A stretch of 64,000 bases of DNA from Cercis canadensis. Taxonomy: Eukaryota > Streptophyta > Magnoliopsida > Fabales > Fabaceae. The position numbers and the translations under genes were made by a program. The DNA is taken from NCBI GenBank assembly GCA_003255065.1, contig QAOA01006081.1, forward strand, positions 441,948 to 505,947. Direction: 5' to 3'. Every line of letters starts with the position of its first letter. The first letter of the stretch is position 1. The notes below the pieces were generated by a model. It was given only the letters and a program-made list of their open reading frames with translations. It searched no databases and was not told the DNA's origin. Shown here one piece after another: positions 1 to 12,581 of this stretch.

Positions 1-2944
1 TTTTTTTTTTTTTTTTTTTAAATTTTTGAATTTTAAAAAAGTGTAATATTTGTGTAAATAGTTTGAAAGTTGTAATATTTGTGTAAATATTTTTACTAAT
101 TGTAATATTTCTGTCAAAATGCCAAGTAACTTCTCCGTCGCATTCTACTAGTATATCGTGAACATTTTGTAATGGAGTGATTGTATGTTGCAACATAATA
201 ATTATTCGACTCTTCTAATTAGTCCCATCAGTGACCAAGTTGTGTTGGGGTATAACATGACTTTCATTGACGTCTATGACGATAGATTGTACCTGTCACC
301 AGCTTCTTACCCCTTTACCTATGGTGAGGTGGCAAGCTATACACCTCCCGAATTGTCACGGCCTCGCTCATGACAAATCATTTTTGGGGACACTTTGACA
401 ACTCCAATTGACTTATAACTTCGAAAACTTTGCAAAGAGGTAAGGCGGAGTTAAGCAAGTGCTGCAAGTACCTGGCAAATTATTTTCTTATAAATCCATT
501 CTCTAACCCCATTTAATGGAAATTAGTAGTAGCGTTTTATCTCTGTTATTGTATTTTATAAAAATTATTTGTTTTAACACTTATTGAGTAACTCAATTTT
601 TAAAAATTTTTATAGTAACATCAAATTCACTAAGTAAGTCCTACTTGAAACCACCCAACTAGTTGAGAGTTAGGCTATCCCCAAAAAATGAAGGTGGTAG
701 CATAGCAAACACCTTAATACTACTATGTTCATTCAGTTTTCACTAACAAATTCCATAACAATATCAAAATTGCATTCCCCATGACACAAGGTGGCTCTTA
801 TCATAGCATCGTATCGATTTGCTTATCATCTTCCCTACTCACGGATGCACCTCTCCAAATTGCATCCCTATCCTTTATCTGCAAGGCATCATGCAAATCC
901 AACTGAAAAGAGCAAGGACATTCCTAACCCATATGCTAAATTACTAATAGAAATTGGAAGCTCGTCCAATCAGCTAAGTACTCGGGACATTCTTGCTTCC
1001 AAACATGCATACGCATTTATCAATCTTAAATACATACCCGACGGTGAATAATCAGAGATTAACAGAGTAGGGAACAACATATAATTCATCTCATAATACT
1101 CAAGTACTTAGAATCATGTTGGAATAATTCCAGACTACCTGTCATATTAAGGCCATCCACTTGGGCCATGCTCAGCAATGAAAACGGGTGCTATTACAAA
1201 TGAGATTAGCAAAACCCCACTTTATAAAGAATGCCACTCCTACGCTAAGTCCACAGAATTTAAGAGTAGATTACAGAAGATCTGCCAAGAATGTCCGTCA
1301 TAATAATATACCCAATGGTACCATAACCTAAAATATCCAGAATACAAGTCCACAGCGATGCATCAGTGCAAATAAGATTGATAACAGGTATAAGAATTCA
1401 AACACCTCACCCACGTAAATTCCAACAATGAGATCCACATTATAAAGAATGTCACTCTTACGCAAAGTCCAAAAAATTTAAGTGTAGAGTACATATGAGC
1501 TGCAAAGAATGCATCATAATATACCCAATGGTACCATAATCTAAAATATCCACAATACACGTCACAAATGACATTGATAACAGGTATAAAAATTCAAACA
1601 ACTCACCCGCAAAAATTCCAAAAATGAGATCCATGCTAGAAAAGTTTGGTAAACGGCCTTTTCATAGGTCATCAAAATAAGAGAATACCGTGGAAGACTA
1701 TAAATAGAAAATATATGGAACACTTAAAAAATTCTAATTCTAAACAACCAAAAGGACTGACCATAACTTCAGTCAAACGGATGAAACAGATTCGTCAAGA
1801 TGCACAAATACAAAACACAATATCAATACCGCCACGTTAAAAAATTAACACAAGTAATAGGATGAATAAGCTATAGATGCCATAAACACCCTCATTATCA
1901 TCGGCACTATCAAGCATTACTTAAGAAACATAGCATTTGAAGGTGTCTAGAGTTGGTTAGCTCATTTTGAACCAACACCACAAGAAAACCTCACGACATA
2001 TCTAAGTACTGGTTTTGTCAACCCCCAGGAGCCAATAGTAATTTAAAAAGGAAACAATTCTTTCCTACAACTGATAAATTTGCCATGCTGTTGTTAATAT
2101 CTAGCACATTAGGTGGGAAAGAAATGGAGGATTTCATCAAGGATTACTTCAACCATCAACTGTCCCAACAACATAGTTCTAGGACATGTTAGAGCTCAAG
2201 TTAGCAGTTGCCAGCAGGTGGAAAATACTCTTACTAATAGTTCTCTCATGTGAAAAGTGGTGAGACTTATTACCTCAAGCAAAAACATCTGCTGGGTTTC
2301 CTATTGTACTCTTTCTTTCTTATGTTTCTCTTTATTAGATTTAAAACGGAGTTCTATTTTGAGATCATTGCCTTGTAGCTTCTGAGAATTGGTTGAATTA
2401 AACGAGTCAGTCATCCATCTGAACCAATACCAATCTCATCAATAGTAGAAGAAAGAGTCACGTGACCAATCAAAATGAACATAAACTAAACTAACAAACC
2501 ATTATTCATACCTTAAAGAGCATCATAGAGCTTTGGCAAACCTCATGTCCATGGATATTCTAATCACCAAGATGATAAGCAGCAATAACTCTATCAAAAC
2601 CTTGGTGTGTTAACAACTAAATTTTCAGCACATAAAAGACAAGTTACCTTAACAACATTATCATAGCTGTCATGGTCAGGATCATATAAATATTATGGAA
2701 ACAATATACATCCCAGATATAAAAGAAGGGCCCTATTAAGAACAAGTGAATTCCACCAAAAACCCTTCCACTCCACTTGATACAGCAACACACTTCAGGA
2801 CACTAGAACTAGGCAGGCATACCCAAGTGTTGAAGAGCTCTTTAAGCAAGAAACTCTAACAACAGTGGTTGGAAATTGTCAAAAAAGTAAAGGCGGGATA
2901 ACACGAGCAAAAACCAAAAAGGGCTAAATAAATAATTTGGGGAT
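1..2944. other. Left flank, no gene recognised
   Basis: No convincing coding exon is visible. The window opens with a run of 19 T, followed by a short AT-rich tandem pattern built on TGTAATATTTGTGTAAATA (about 43-115). Several short open frames (185-373, 791-1051, 1646-1840) have no recognisable protein character. A diverged tandem duplication at 1222-1634 is listed separately. The last few hundred bases before 2945 are probably the 3' UTR of the zinc-finger gene on the minus strand. Confidence 0.6.
1222..1634. repeat. Diverged two-copy tandem duplication (about 200-218 bp unit)
   Basis: Unit 1 runs from about 1222 to 1439 and unit 2 from about 1440 to 1634. Both contain, in the same order, TTATAAAGAATG, AATATACCCAATGGTACCAT, AAATATCCA, GATTGATAACAGGTATAA or a close match, AATTCAAACA, CTCACCC and AATGAGATCCA. 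They differ by substitutions and small indels, so the duplication is not recent. No coding potential is evident. Confidence 0.75.
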
Positions 2945-3259
2945 TCACTTCTTAAAGCTACCGCGAACACCAGGGCGAGGCTTTGATGAATCTCCGACCA
3001 AGATGGTGTGAAGATTCACGAGCTTGTCTTCCTCAAAGGGGATCTTGGGGTGACGAGCGTCGTGATGAATCTGCATAGACTTGAGGTCAGGGGCTGTGGT
3101 CTTGCAGTGCGGACACTCGTACTTGGCGTGACCCCCTTTCTCCTTACCGGTGCGGTCGGCTTGACCGGCTTTCCCTCCGCCCCTATTGGTGGTGGCTGCG
3201 TCGACCTTGGAGGCGATCTCCTTCGCCGTGTGCTTCTTCGGCTTGGCCTTCCCGGTCAT
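2945..3259 (-). CDS. Small C2H2 zinc-finger protein (zinc finger 706 / SERF-like)
   Basis: Single-exon 104-residue protein. The N-terminus is Lys-rich (starts MTGKAKPKKHTAKEIASK), followed by a Gly-rich linker and one zinc finger: C49-x2-C52-x12-H65-x4-H70, within KYECPHCKTTAPDLKSMQIH. This layout matches a conserved family of small plant zinc-binding proteins related to ZNF706/SERF-type proteins. Their biochemical role is unclear; nucleic-acid or chaperone-like binding has been suggested for relatives. The basic C-terminal tail (KPRPGVRGSFKK) fits that family. The open frame on the opposite strand (3008-3370) is a shadow. Family assignment is from recognised motif order and length. A precise biological role cannot be given. 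Confidence 0.85.
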   Translation of the reverse strand: MTGKAKPKKHTAKEIASKVDAATTNRGGGKAGQADRTGKEKGGHAKYECPHCKTTAPDLKSMQIHHDARHPKIPFEEDKLVNLHTILVGDSSKPRPGVRGSFKK

Positions 3260-3487
3260 CGTAACGATAAAGGGGTTGTCTTCTCAAATTATTGGTTTTT
3301 TCTTTTCTTTTTTTTATTTGTATTTTTCTTAATTAGACTCAGACAGCTAATAGAGGAGTTTGAACCCTAACACGAAAACCCTAGCTTGACAACGATGACG
3401 ACAGAAAAAACAGGACTATGGGATCGATGAACAGAACAGGGCATTGGAGGCTTAGGGGAGAGTTTTAGGGATCAACATGTCCTATGT

Positions 3488-3499
3488 TATATATATATA
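3488..3499 (-). promoter_or_regulatory. Candidate TATA box of the zinc-finger gene
   Basis: An uninterrupted TATATATATATA lies about 230 bp upstream of the minus-strand start codon at 3259. That spacing suits a core promoter with a leader of roughly 200 nt. The call rests on sequence and position only; AT repeats are common here, so it could be chance. Confidence 0.35.
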
Positions 3500-3826
3500 G
3501 GCTTATCCCTTATCCCTATCCCTAAGCCAAGACTAGACTAACGTGATGGGCATCAAGCTCACCTGAACTTGGGTGAAACCATGGGCTCTGAATTCTGATT
3601 AGCCCAAACTCACAATGTCACTTGCTAACTTGGAGCAGTGTTTGAAACCAGCTTAGTTTGTATTCTACCTTGTTTATAATGGGATAAAAATATCAATATA
3701 ACAAACAGCACAAAAAAACCCACATTTGGCTCTTTCAGTACCGTGCAACAAGATTGACGGTTATGATATCAACAGCTATGCTTGTTTTCATAGAGTTTTA
3801 ATTAGGTTTATTAATTAAATTATAGT

Positions 3827-4053
3827 GTTTGATATGCTAGTATCATATTGCAAATTGCAATTCAACATGTAATTTACATTCAATACCACTCATTGTCGTG
3901 AATCATGATTACACCATATAATTCAACAATTGGCATGGAATGTAATTCTACTCCTATTGTCACCACCCATACTAAGCAAGGTATCATTATACATTTTAAA
4001 TATCTCTTAATTCACAATTAAAAAAAAAAAAAAATTGTTATAGCATACCAAAC
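3827..4053. mobile_element. Possible MITE with GTTTGRTATGCTA termini
   Basis: GTTTGATATGCTA at 3827-3839 is mirrored by TAGCATACCAAAC at 4041-4053, whose reverse complement is GTTTGGTATGCTA (12 of 13 match). The roughly 200 bp between them are AT-rich and non-coding, and include an A-run at 4021-4034. Short terminal inverted repeats of this kind are typical of hAT-like MITEs. I could not define a clean target-site duplication, so the boundaries are approximate. Confidence 0.4.
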
Positions 4054-4602
4054 TTGGCTTTCATTGGTATGTTGAAACAGGAACTTAGAAGTTGGAACGC
4101 ACAATCAACCTGTTTCTTGTGGATCAAAATCTAATCTTCAACTTCAAGTCTTTACCACTGAACCCATTATTATGTTTTCAATGAACCTGATATCTCAACC
4201 AAGGAACACAAGCAAGTAGCAGAAAAGGAACGCTTACGTAGAAAATCAGTCGGATCCAATACTTGAATATAATAAGATCAAAATTTCCCACATAAGAACT
4301 GAAACTTTTATTTACTTCAAGATATCATTCGACATGCGAATCCAAAAACCCTCACACAGTCGATTCATCTCATTGCCAGAGAAAAATTGGTTGCACCTTT
4401 GCTTCTTTCAGTATGTAAAACAAATACTGAAAATTGGAAGGGAAGGGGGCAAAAACACAAAAACCAGATTTGTTTTCTTTTACAGCATTCTTTAAAAATC
4501 TGTGGAAAACTAACTTCTATGAATGATGACTTTTGACTGATGATAAACAAGCAACAAAGATGATCTCTACCAAATCATAGAAAGGTGTCAAACCCCGACA
4601 AG

Positions 4603-8066
<3,464 letters not shown>

Positions 8067-8075
8067 TAATATATT

Positions 8076-8970
8076 GGTTTAATTGTAGTTTTGGTCCTCC
8101 TATTTTGAAAATGAATTATTTTGTCCATCCATTTTCATAAAATAAGCAGTTTTTATCACTTCGTTAATATACTATTAAAAACTTTATGAAAAATATTGAT
8201 GTGGCATTAAAAAATTAATTTTTTATTTCAAATTAGCAATTTAAATGCATGTGACATATGCATAACTCTTTAAATATCAAAATTAACCCTTACAACAATA
8301 TTAAGTAGTAATTTTATATATATAAAAAAAAATCTTCAACTTAAAATTATGTACATGCATTTAAAACAAAAAGAAAATGATTGAAGAGCCGAATCTCTCC
8401 CTAAACAAAAAATCAATTGAAAGAAACAAAACTCAAAATAAAAAGTTTTAAAAAAATGGCCTAAAAGGCTAAAACCCCATATCAGTCATGAATTATAATT
8501 TCTAACACTGTCAACAAAAGTTGTTTGCTTGGCTACCATTCAAAGATAACTAAAATGGTTATGCTTAAATTTGATTTGGGCTGGATATATTCACGAGTTA
8601 TCCACCAAAAAACTTTTTTTCTTTTTTGGTTATTTTCTTTCATAATATATATAATAATTTAATTAAACACTACATACATTCTATATATATTGAATAAATA
8701 AAAAAACTTACTTAATCTTGTTGTAAGGGTTAATTTTGGTATTTAAAAAGTCATGTGCATATCACATGCATTTAAATTGCTGATTTAGAATACAAAATTA
8801 ATTTTTAAATGTTACATCAATTTTTTTTGTTAAGTTTTTAACAGTATACTAACAGATGGATCAAAACTGCTCATTTTATGAAAATAGATAGACCAAATAA
8901 TTTATTTTCAAAATAAATAGATTAAATCGTTCGTTTTACTAAAATAGGAGACCAAAACTGTAATTAAACC
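8076..8970. mobile_element. Fold-back Mutator-like MITE with perfect 9-bp TSD
   Basis: The element begins GGTTTAATTGTAGTTTTGGTC and ends with the near-exact inverted copy (GACCAAAACTGTAATTAAACC). It is flanked on both sides by TAATATATT (8067-8075 and 8971-8979). The inverted similarity extends inward for roughly 250 bp on each arm; for example CATTTTCATAAAATAAGCAG on the left is mirrored by CTGCTCATTTTATGAAAAT on the right, and TTAACCCTTACAACA by TGTTGTAAGGGTTAA. A 9-bp TSD plus long TIRs is diagnostic of the Mutator superfamily. No transposase is present, so it is non-autonomous. The perfect TSD suggests a modest age, although the arms differ by substitutions and indels. Confidence 0.88.
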
Positions 8971-8979
8971 TAATATATT

Positions 8980-10154
8980 CACTCTCTTCCGATTGTGTTT
9001 TAATTTATCTTTTTTCAATTATTTCTCAAAAGGCGGCAATAAAAACTCATTAATAGAGTTGCGAAGTTTGAAAATTCAAAAGAATAGGAGGAAGAGCCAC
9101 TTGGTACAACTCAAGTATCAAAGTATAAGACTGGAATTTTTGTACAAAAAGAAGGAGGAACAACAAATATGAAATCTAGTAAATCCATGTGATTAGGTAA
9201 ACTAAATCTCGTGTGTGCAATGTGCAGTCATAATATTATTTTAAAAGAAAATGCAAAGATCGGTGACACATTGTAAGTTTGTAACTCTACCATTGTAAGT
9301 TTCTCAACATAATAGTTGTCAATCTTTGAGGAAATAGAAAAAGAACAGTGACAAAACAAGTTTTACACCATTCATTTTTTTTTAAAAAAAAAAACTGCAC
9401 AATCACAAACTGTGATTGGCAGAATTAGTATCCTTAAAAGATGGTACGTTTTAAACTAGCAATAAGTTGATTTAATGGTTTCTGACCAAATTAGGTAAAG
9501 TTAAATATAGAATTTGGTACCTACTAGCTGACAGTTTGAAATGAATTTTCTTTTTTGGTAATACAAAGAAAATAAAGGAAAAATTACAGTTTAGGAAAAG
9601 CTATAGACAATTTGTCAGCTAACAACATAAGAGATAACTCTACAAAATGATGTTGAATCACTTCTCAACTGCCAAGCCCTCTTGCTCCATGCTTAACTAA
9701 AAAATCAGTAATTTAATTTGCTTCACGCAACACATGAGATATAGACGCTTTCCAACCTCTTTTCAACAGTTTGAAATGGATGGTTTGAGGTTTGGTTTTT
9801 TATTTCAAAAGTTTAGAAGGTAAATACGTTGTTATAATTTTTAAAGCTTGGTGCACTCAATTAGTGGATGCCTATCAATAAAATATCACAATAAAATTTA
9901 AATTAAAGATTTTTTCATTGTCATAACTTGATATTATCAATTGAGTTAACACAAACAAAATTTAGATTCAAGCATCCATAATAATACTTTATATTGTAAA
10001 TAAATTAATATATTTATCATGATAAATAAATATAGGATTATAAGTTGAGTGTTTGTAATTGTAGGTGAAATTGAGAAGGAGGATTGGGCTTGAAGTGGGC
10101 CGGAGGGAGAAGAGGGCGGTGGAGACCCAAATATGAATAGGTTTGGTTGGTGTG
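8980..10154. other. Intergenic upstream of psaL
   Basis: AT-rich, no coding exon recognised. It contains the truncated LINE described at 9544-9765. The last 250 bp before 10382 are the psaL promoter and leader. Confidence 0.6.
9544..9765 (-). mobile_element. 5'-truncated L1-type LINE, RNase H end
   Basis: On the minus strand the sequence reads LKRGWKASISHVLREAN, then ITDFLVKHGARG and LADKLSIAF. This is the C-terminal RNase H signature of plant LINEs (HVLREAN..ADxLAKxG), here with internal stops. Both ends carry the same 13-mer ACAGTTTGAAATG (9531-9543 and 9766-9778), which looks like the target-site duplication. The insertion is therefore only about 222 bp: the last part of a LINE ORF2 with its 3' end at the low-coordinate side. 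It is a dead, 5'-truncated copy. Confidence 0.8.
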
Positions 10155-10191
10155 GATAAGGGATAAGGTTTTGATTTGCATATCATCCAAT
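10155..10191 (+). promoter_or_regulatory. psaL promoter: paired I-box (GATAAG) and CCAAT
   Basis: Two GATAAG motifs stand back to back at 10155-10160 and 10162-10167, with CCAAT at 10187-10191, about 190-225 bp upstream of the PsaL start codon. I-boxes (GATAAG) are well-known light-responsive elements of nuclear photosynthesis genes, which fits the downstream gene. Function is inferred from motif and position. Confidence 0.55.
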
Positions 10192-10313
10192 GAGGTTAGA
10201 GGGGTTTCAAGAACCACAAGATTATGTTGTAAAGCACATTCATTCCATCACATTCACATGGACATACTTAGCCTCTCTCACTTGACACTTAGACTCAATA
10301 TTGAGTCTGTTTG

Positions 10314-10341
10314 TAGCAAGTAGCAAGTAGCAAGTAGCAAG
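10314..10341 (+). repeat. Four tandem copies of TAGCAAG in psaL leader
   Basis: Four perfect head-to-tail copies of the 7-mer TAGCAAG, followed by a partial copy, lie 41-68 bp before the PsaL ATG, probably in the transcribed leader. This is a small tandem expansion with no known function. Confidence 0.7.
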
Positions 10342-10381
10342 TGCAAGTGAAAGTGTTGAAGAGTTGAAGTGAAGTGTGGGC

Positions 10382-10689
10382 ATGGCAACTGCTTCTGCAA
10401 TGGCGAGCCACCTGAAGTGGAGCTTCACCTCGTCACAAGCCACTAGTACTAGGACTCTGCCACCCAAGGGTCTCTCTGCCTCTCCTCTGCGGGCCTTACC
10501 TTGTACTTCTAGGACTAGCAGACACTCCTTCACTGTTAAGGCCATTCAATCTGAAAAGGTAATTAAGCTACGCACTACTCACATCCCATATCTGTCTATA
10601 TATCTATAGGATTATAGGTAGGAGTAGGATCCGATCCAGTCTTGGAATGGAAAACTCTTGTTTGCAGATTCAAACAGCAATAATACATG

Positions 10690-10741
<52 letters not shown>

Positions 10742-11341
10742 AGTTAATCCCATGTCATGGCTTTTACTTCACTGGGAAGTTATCATATCATCATCCTTGA
10801 TAGGATTGCTTGAGTTGGAATTGTAATAATTTTTGGTAAATAAATGCAGCCAACATTTCAAGTGATTCAGCCCATAAACGGTGACCCATTCATTGGAAGC
10901 CTTGAAACCCCAGTGACATCAAGCCCGTTGATTGCGTGGTACCTGTCGAACCTTCCGGCGTATCGGACAGCAGTGAGCCCACTACTGAGAGGTATTGAGG
11001 TGGGCCTGGCCCACGGATTTCTGCTGGTGGGCCCATTTGTAAAGGCTGGGCCGCTGAGGAACACAGAGTATGCTGGAGGTGCGGGGTCTCTGGCAGCTGG
11101 TGGGCTTGTGGTTATCTTGAGCATTTGCCTAACCATCTATGGAATAGCATCCTTCAAGGAAGGGGACCCATCAACTGCTCCATCATTGACTTTGACTGGA
11201 CGCAAGAAGGAGCCCGATCAGTTGCAAACTGCCGATGGTTGGGCCAAGTTCACCGGCGGCTTCTTCTTCGGAGGCATTTCCGGTGTTATATGGGCCTACT
11301 TCCTCCTTTACGTCCTAAATCTTCCTTACTACTTTAAGTGA
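10382..11341 (+). CDS. PSAL: Photosystem I reaction centre subunit XI, chloroplast precursor
   Basis: Two exons, 10382-10558 and 10850-11341, give 222 residues (Arabidopsis 219). Residues 1 to about 50 are a Ser/Thr/Arg-rich chloroplast transit peptide beginning [15 protein letters not shown]. The mature protein has the PsaL hallmarks [36 protein letters not shown] and an end in [13 protein letters not shown]. It has about three membrane spans. PsaL sits in the thylakoid membrane, binds chlorophyll and carotene, contacts PsaH/PsaO, and in plants helps dock LHCII during state transitions. The Met at 10382 is preferred over the in-frame GTG at 10376. The intron carries an (AT)n(AG)n microsatellite (about 10690-10737). 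Promoter I-boxes fit light regulation. Confidence 0.97.
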
Positions 11342-11769
11342 ACTCAACTCATCATTTTCTCAATAATTATTATTATTATTCCCGTATCTGTAATGGATCC
11401 TTGATCTTTGTGATGTGGAAAAGAGATGTAAATCATATATATCACCAAACTTGCTTTGTAGTTTTTACAATGAATGGTATTCTATATTATGACTGCACAG
11501 TGCAGCTGCACACACACGAGCCTAATACTCATAATATCATCATCATCATATATATGTATATATCGGAAAAGGCATAGTGAGATACATACAGATACATAGC
11601 TCTTTCTAAATGCACATTCACTGAAATCAATATTGAATACTGAATAGAGTGGAGACGACAAGTACTAGCTAGGATTACAAACAAGGTTTTATACATTTAA
11701 CTACAAATTTAGTATATATTAACATTGGGAACCAAATAGCTGTGACTATGATTTATGATTTAAGAAAGG
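11342..11769. other. Convergent spacer psaL / RIC
   Basis: About 430 bp hold the 3' UTRs of the two convergent genes. Apart from AT-rich and ATC-type simple sequence near 11537-11565, nothing else is seen. Confidence 0.6.
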
Positions 11770-12372
11770 TCAAGGAGAAGGAGACGGCTTGTCCTTGAGA
11801 AAAAGGGAAGGTGTTTGGGCGTTTGCAATTGCAGCGTCCTCGGAAATCTGATATTGCTGAAAAGAGAGAGAAGAAAAAGAGAGGAGCTCAGGAGGAATGA
11901 GATGATCCCAACCCCTTATGGGGTTGCCACTTGTATTGCCATTGCCATTACCATCCCATCCTATGTGTGTCACATGCTGCACATCCGTTGGACACCCTAT
12001 TTCCATCTCCATTTCTAGCTCTTCCAAATCCTCTTTCTCCACTGAAATTGCATGCCACAACACCAAAAAAAAGCATTCAATTTCCTTTTCTTCTTTCTAT
12101 TACACATATATATATGCTACGAATAACTAGGCAATAATTGGAGAGGGACTTGGACTTGGTGCCACTTACCAAACAATTGAGACAAGTTCTTGAAACCCTT
12201 GAACAGTTTATTAAACCCAGTTGATATGTTACTAGACTTTGGAACAACAAGGAACCTGAGAGAATTCTTCATGCTTTCACCAGACAAGCTCTCTGACTCC
12301 TCGTCCCCTTTAGATTCTTCTCAAAATACACATACACAACAAAGGAAGCAAAATCATAAGCCTTCGCTACAA

Positions 12373-12407
<35 letters not shown>

Positions 12408-12581
12408 GAAAACAAAAACAAAACAAAATGAGAGAAAGAGAGAGATACTTATTGGAGGTGAGTTGATGCCTTGTCTTGATGATCTTCTTATTGGCTGAGG
12501 AATGCCAACAGCAACGCTGGCCTCAGAAATACATCCAACAGAAAAAGGAAGAATGACAAGTCTTTCCATTCTGTCTCTCAT
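11770..12581 (-). CDS. ROP-interactive CRIB motif-containing protein (RIC10/RIC11-like)
   Basis: Three exons (12581-12449, 12319-12170, 12041-11770) join in phase to 184 residues. The N-terminus MERLVILPFSVGCISEASVA is a conserved block of one RIC subgroup. A basic amphipathic stretch FNKLFKGFKNLSQLF precedes the acidic linker. The CRIB motif I109-x2-P112-T-x-V-x-H117-x2-H120-x-G122 reads IGCPTDVQHVTHIGWDG. CRIB motifs bind active (GTP) ROP/RAC small GTPases. RIC proteins are the plant effectors that link ROPs to actin, microtubules or exocytosis in polar growth. Outside the motif the family diverges, so the exact ortholog is uncertain. Intron 1 holds an (AC)n(AT)n microsatellite (12373-12407). 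Confidence 0.88.

Larger units (their letters stand above)
3260..4602. other. Spacer between zinc-finger gene and phosphatase gene
   Basis: Holds the 5' leader and promoter of the zinc-finger gene (minus strand), a probable MITE (3827-4053) and the 3' UTR of the phosphatase gene. No further coding exon is seen. Confidence 0.6.

Noticed and set aside
3008-3370. Plus-strand 120-codon open frame opposite the zinc-finger gene
   Set aside because: It is the antisense shadow of a GC-rich coding exon and has a Phe-run tail; the minus strand carries the recognised zinc finger.
10382-11341. Recent plastid DNA transfer (NUPT) as source of psaL
   Set aside because: PsaL is nuclear-encoded in plants; this copy has a transit peptide and an intron, so it is an ordinary nuclear gene.
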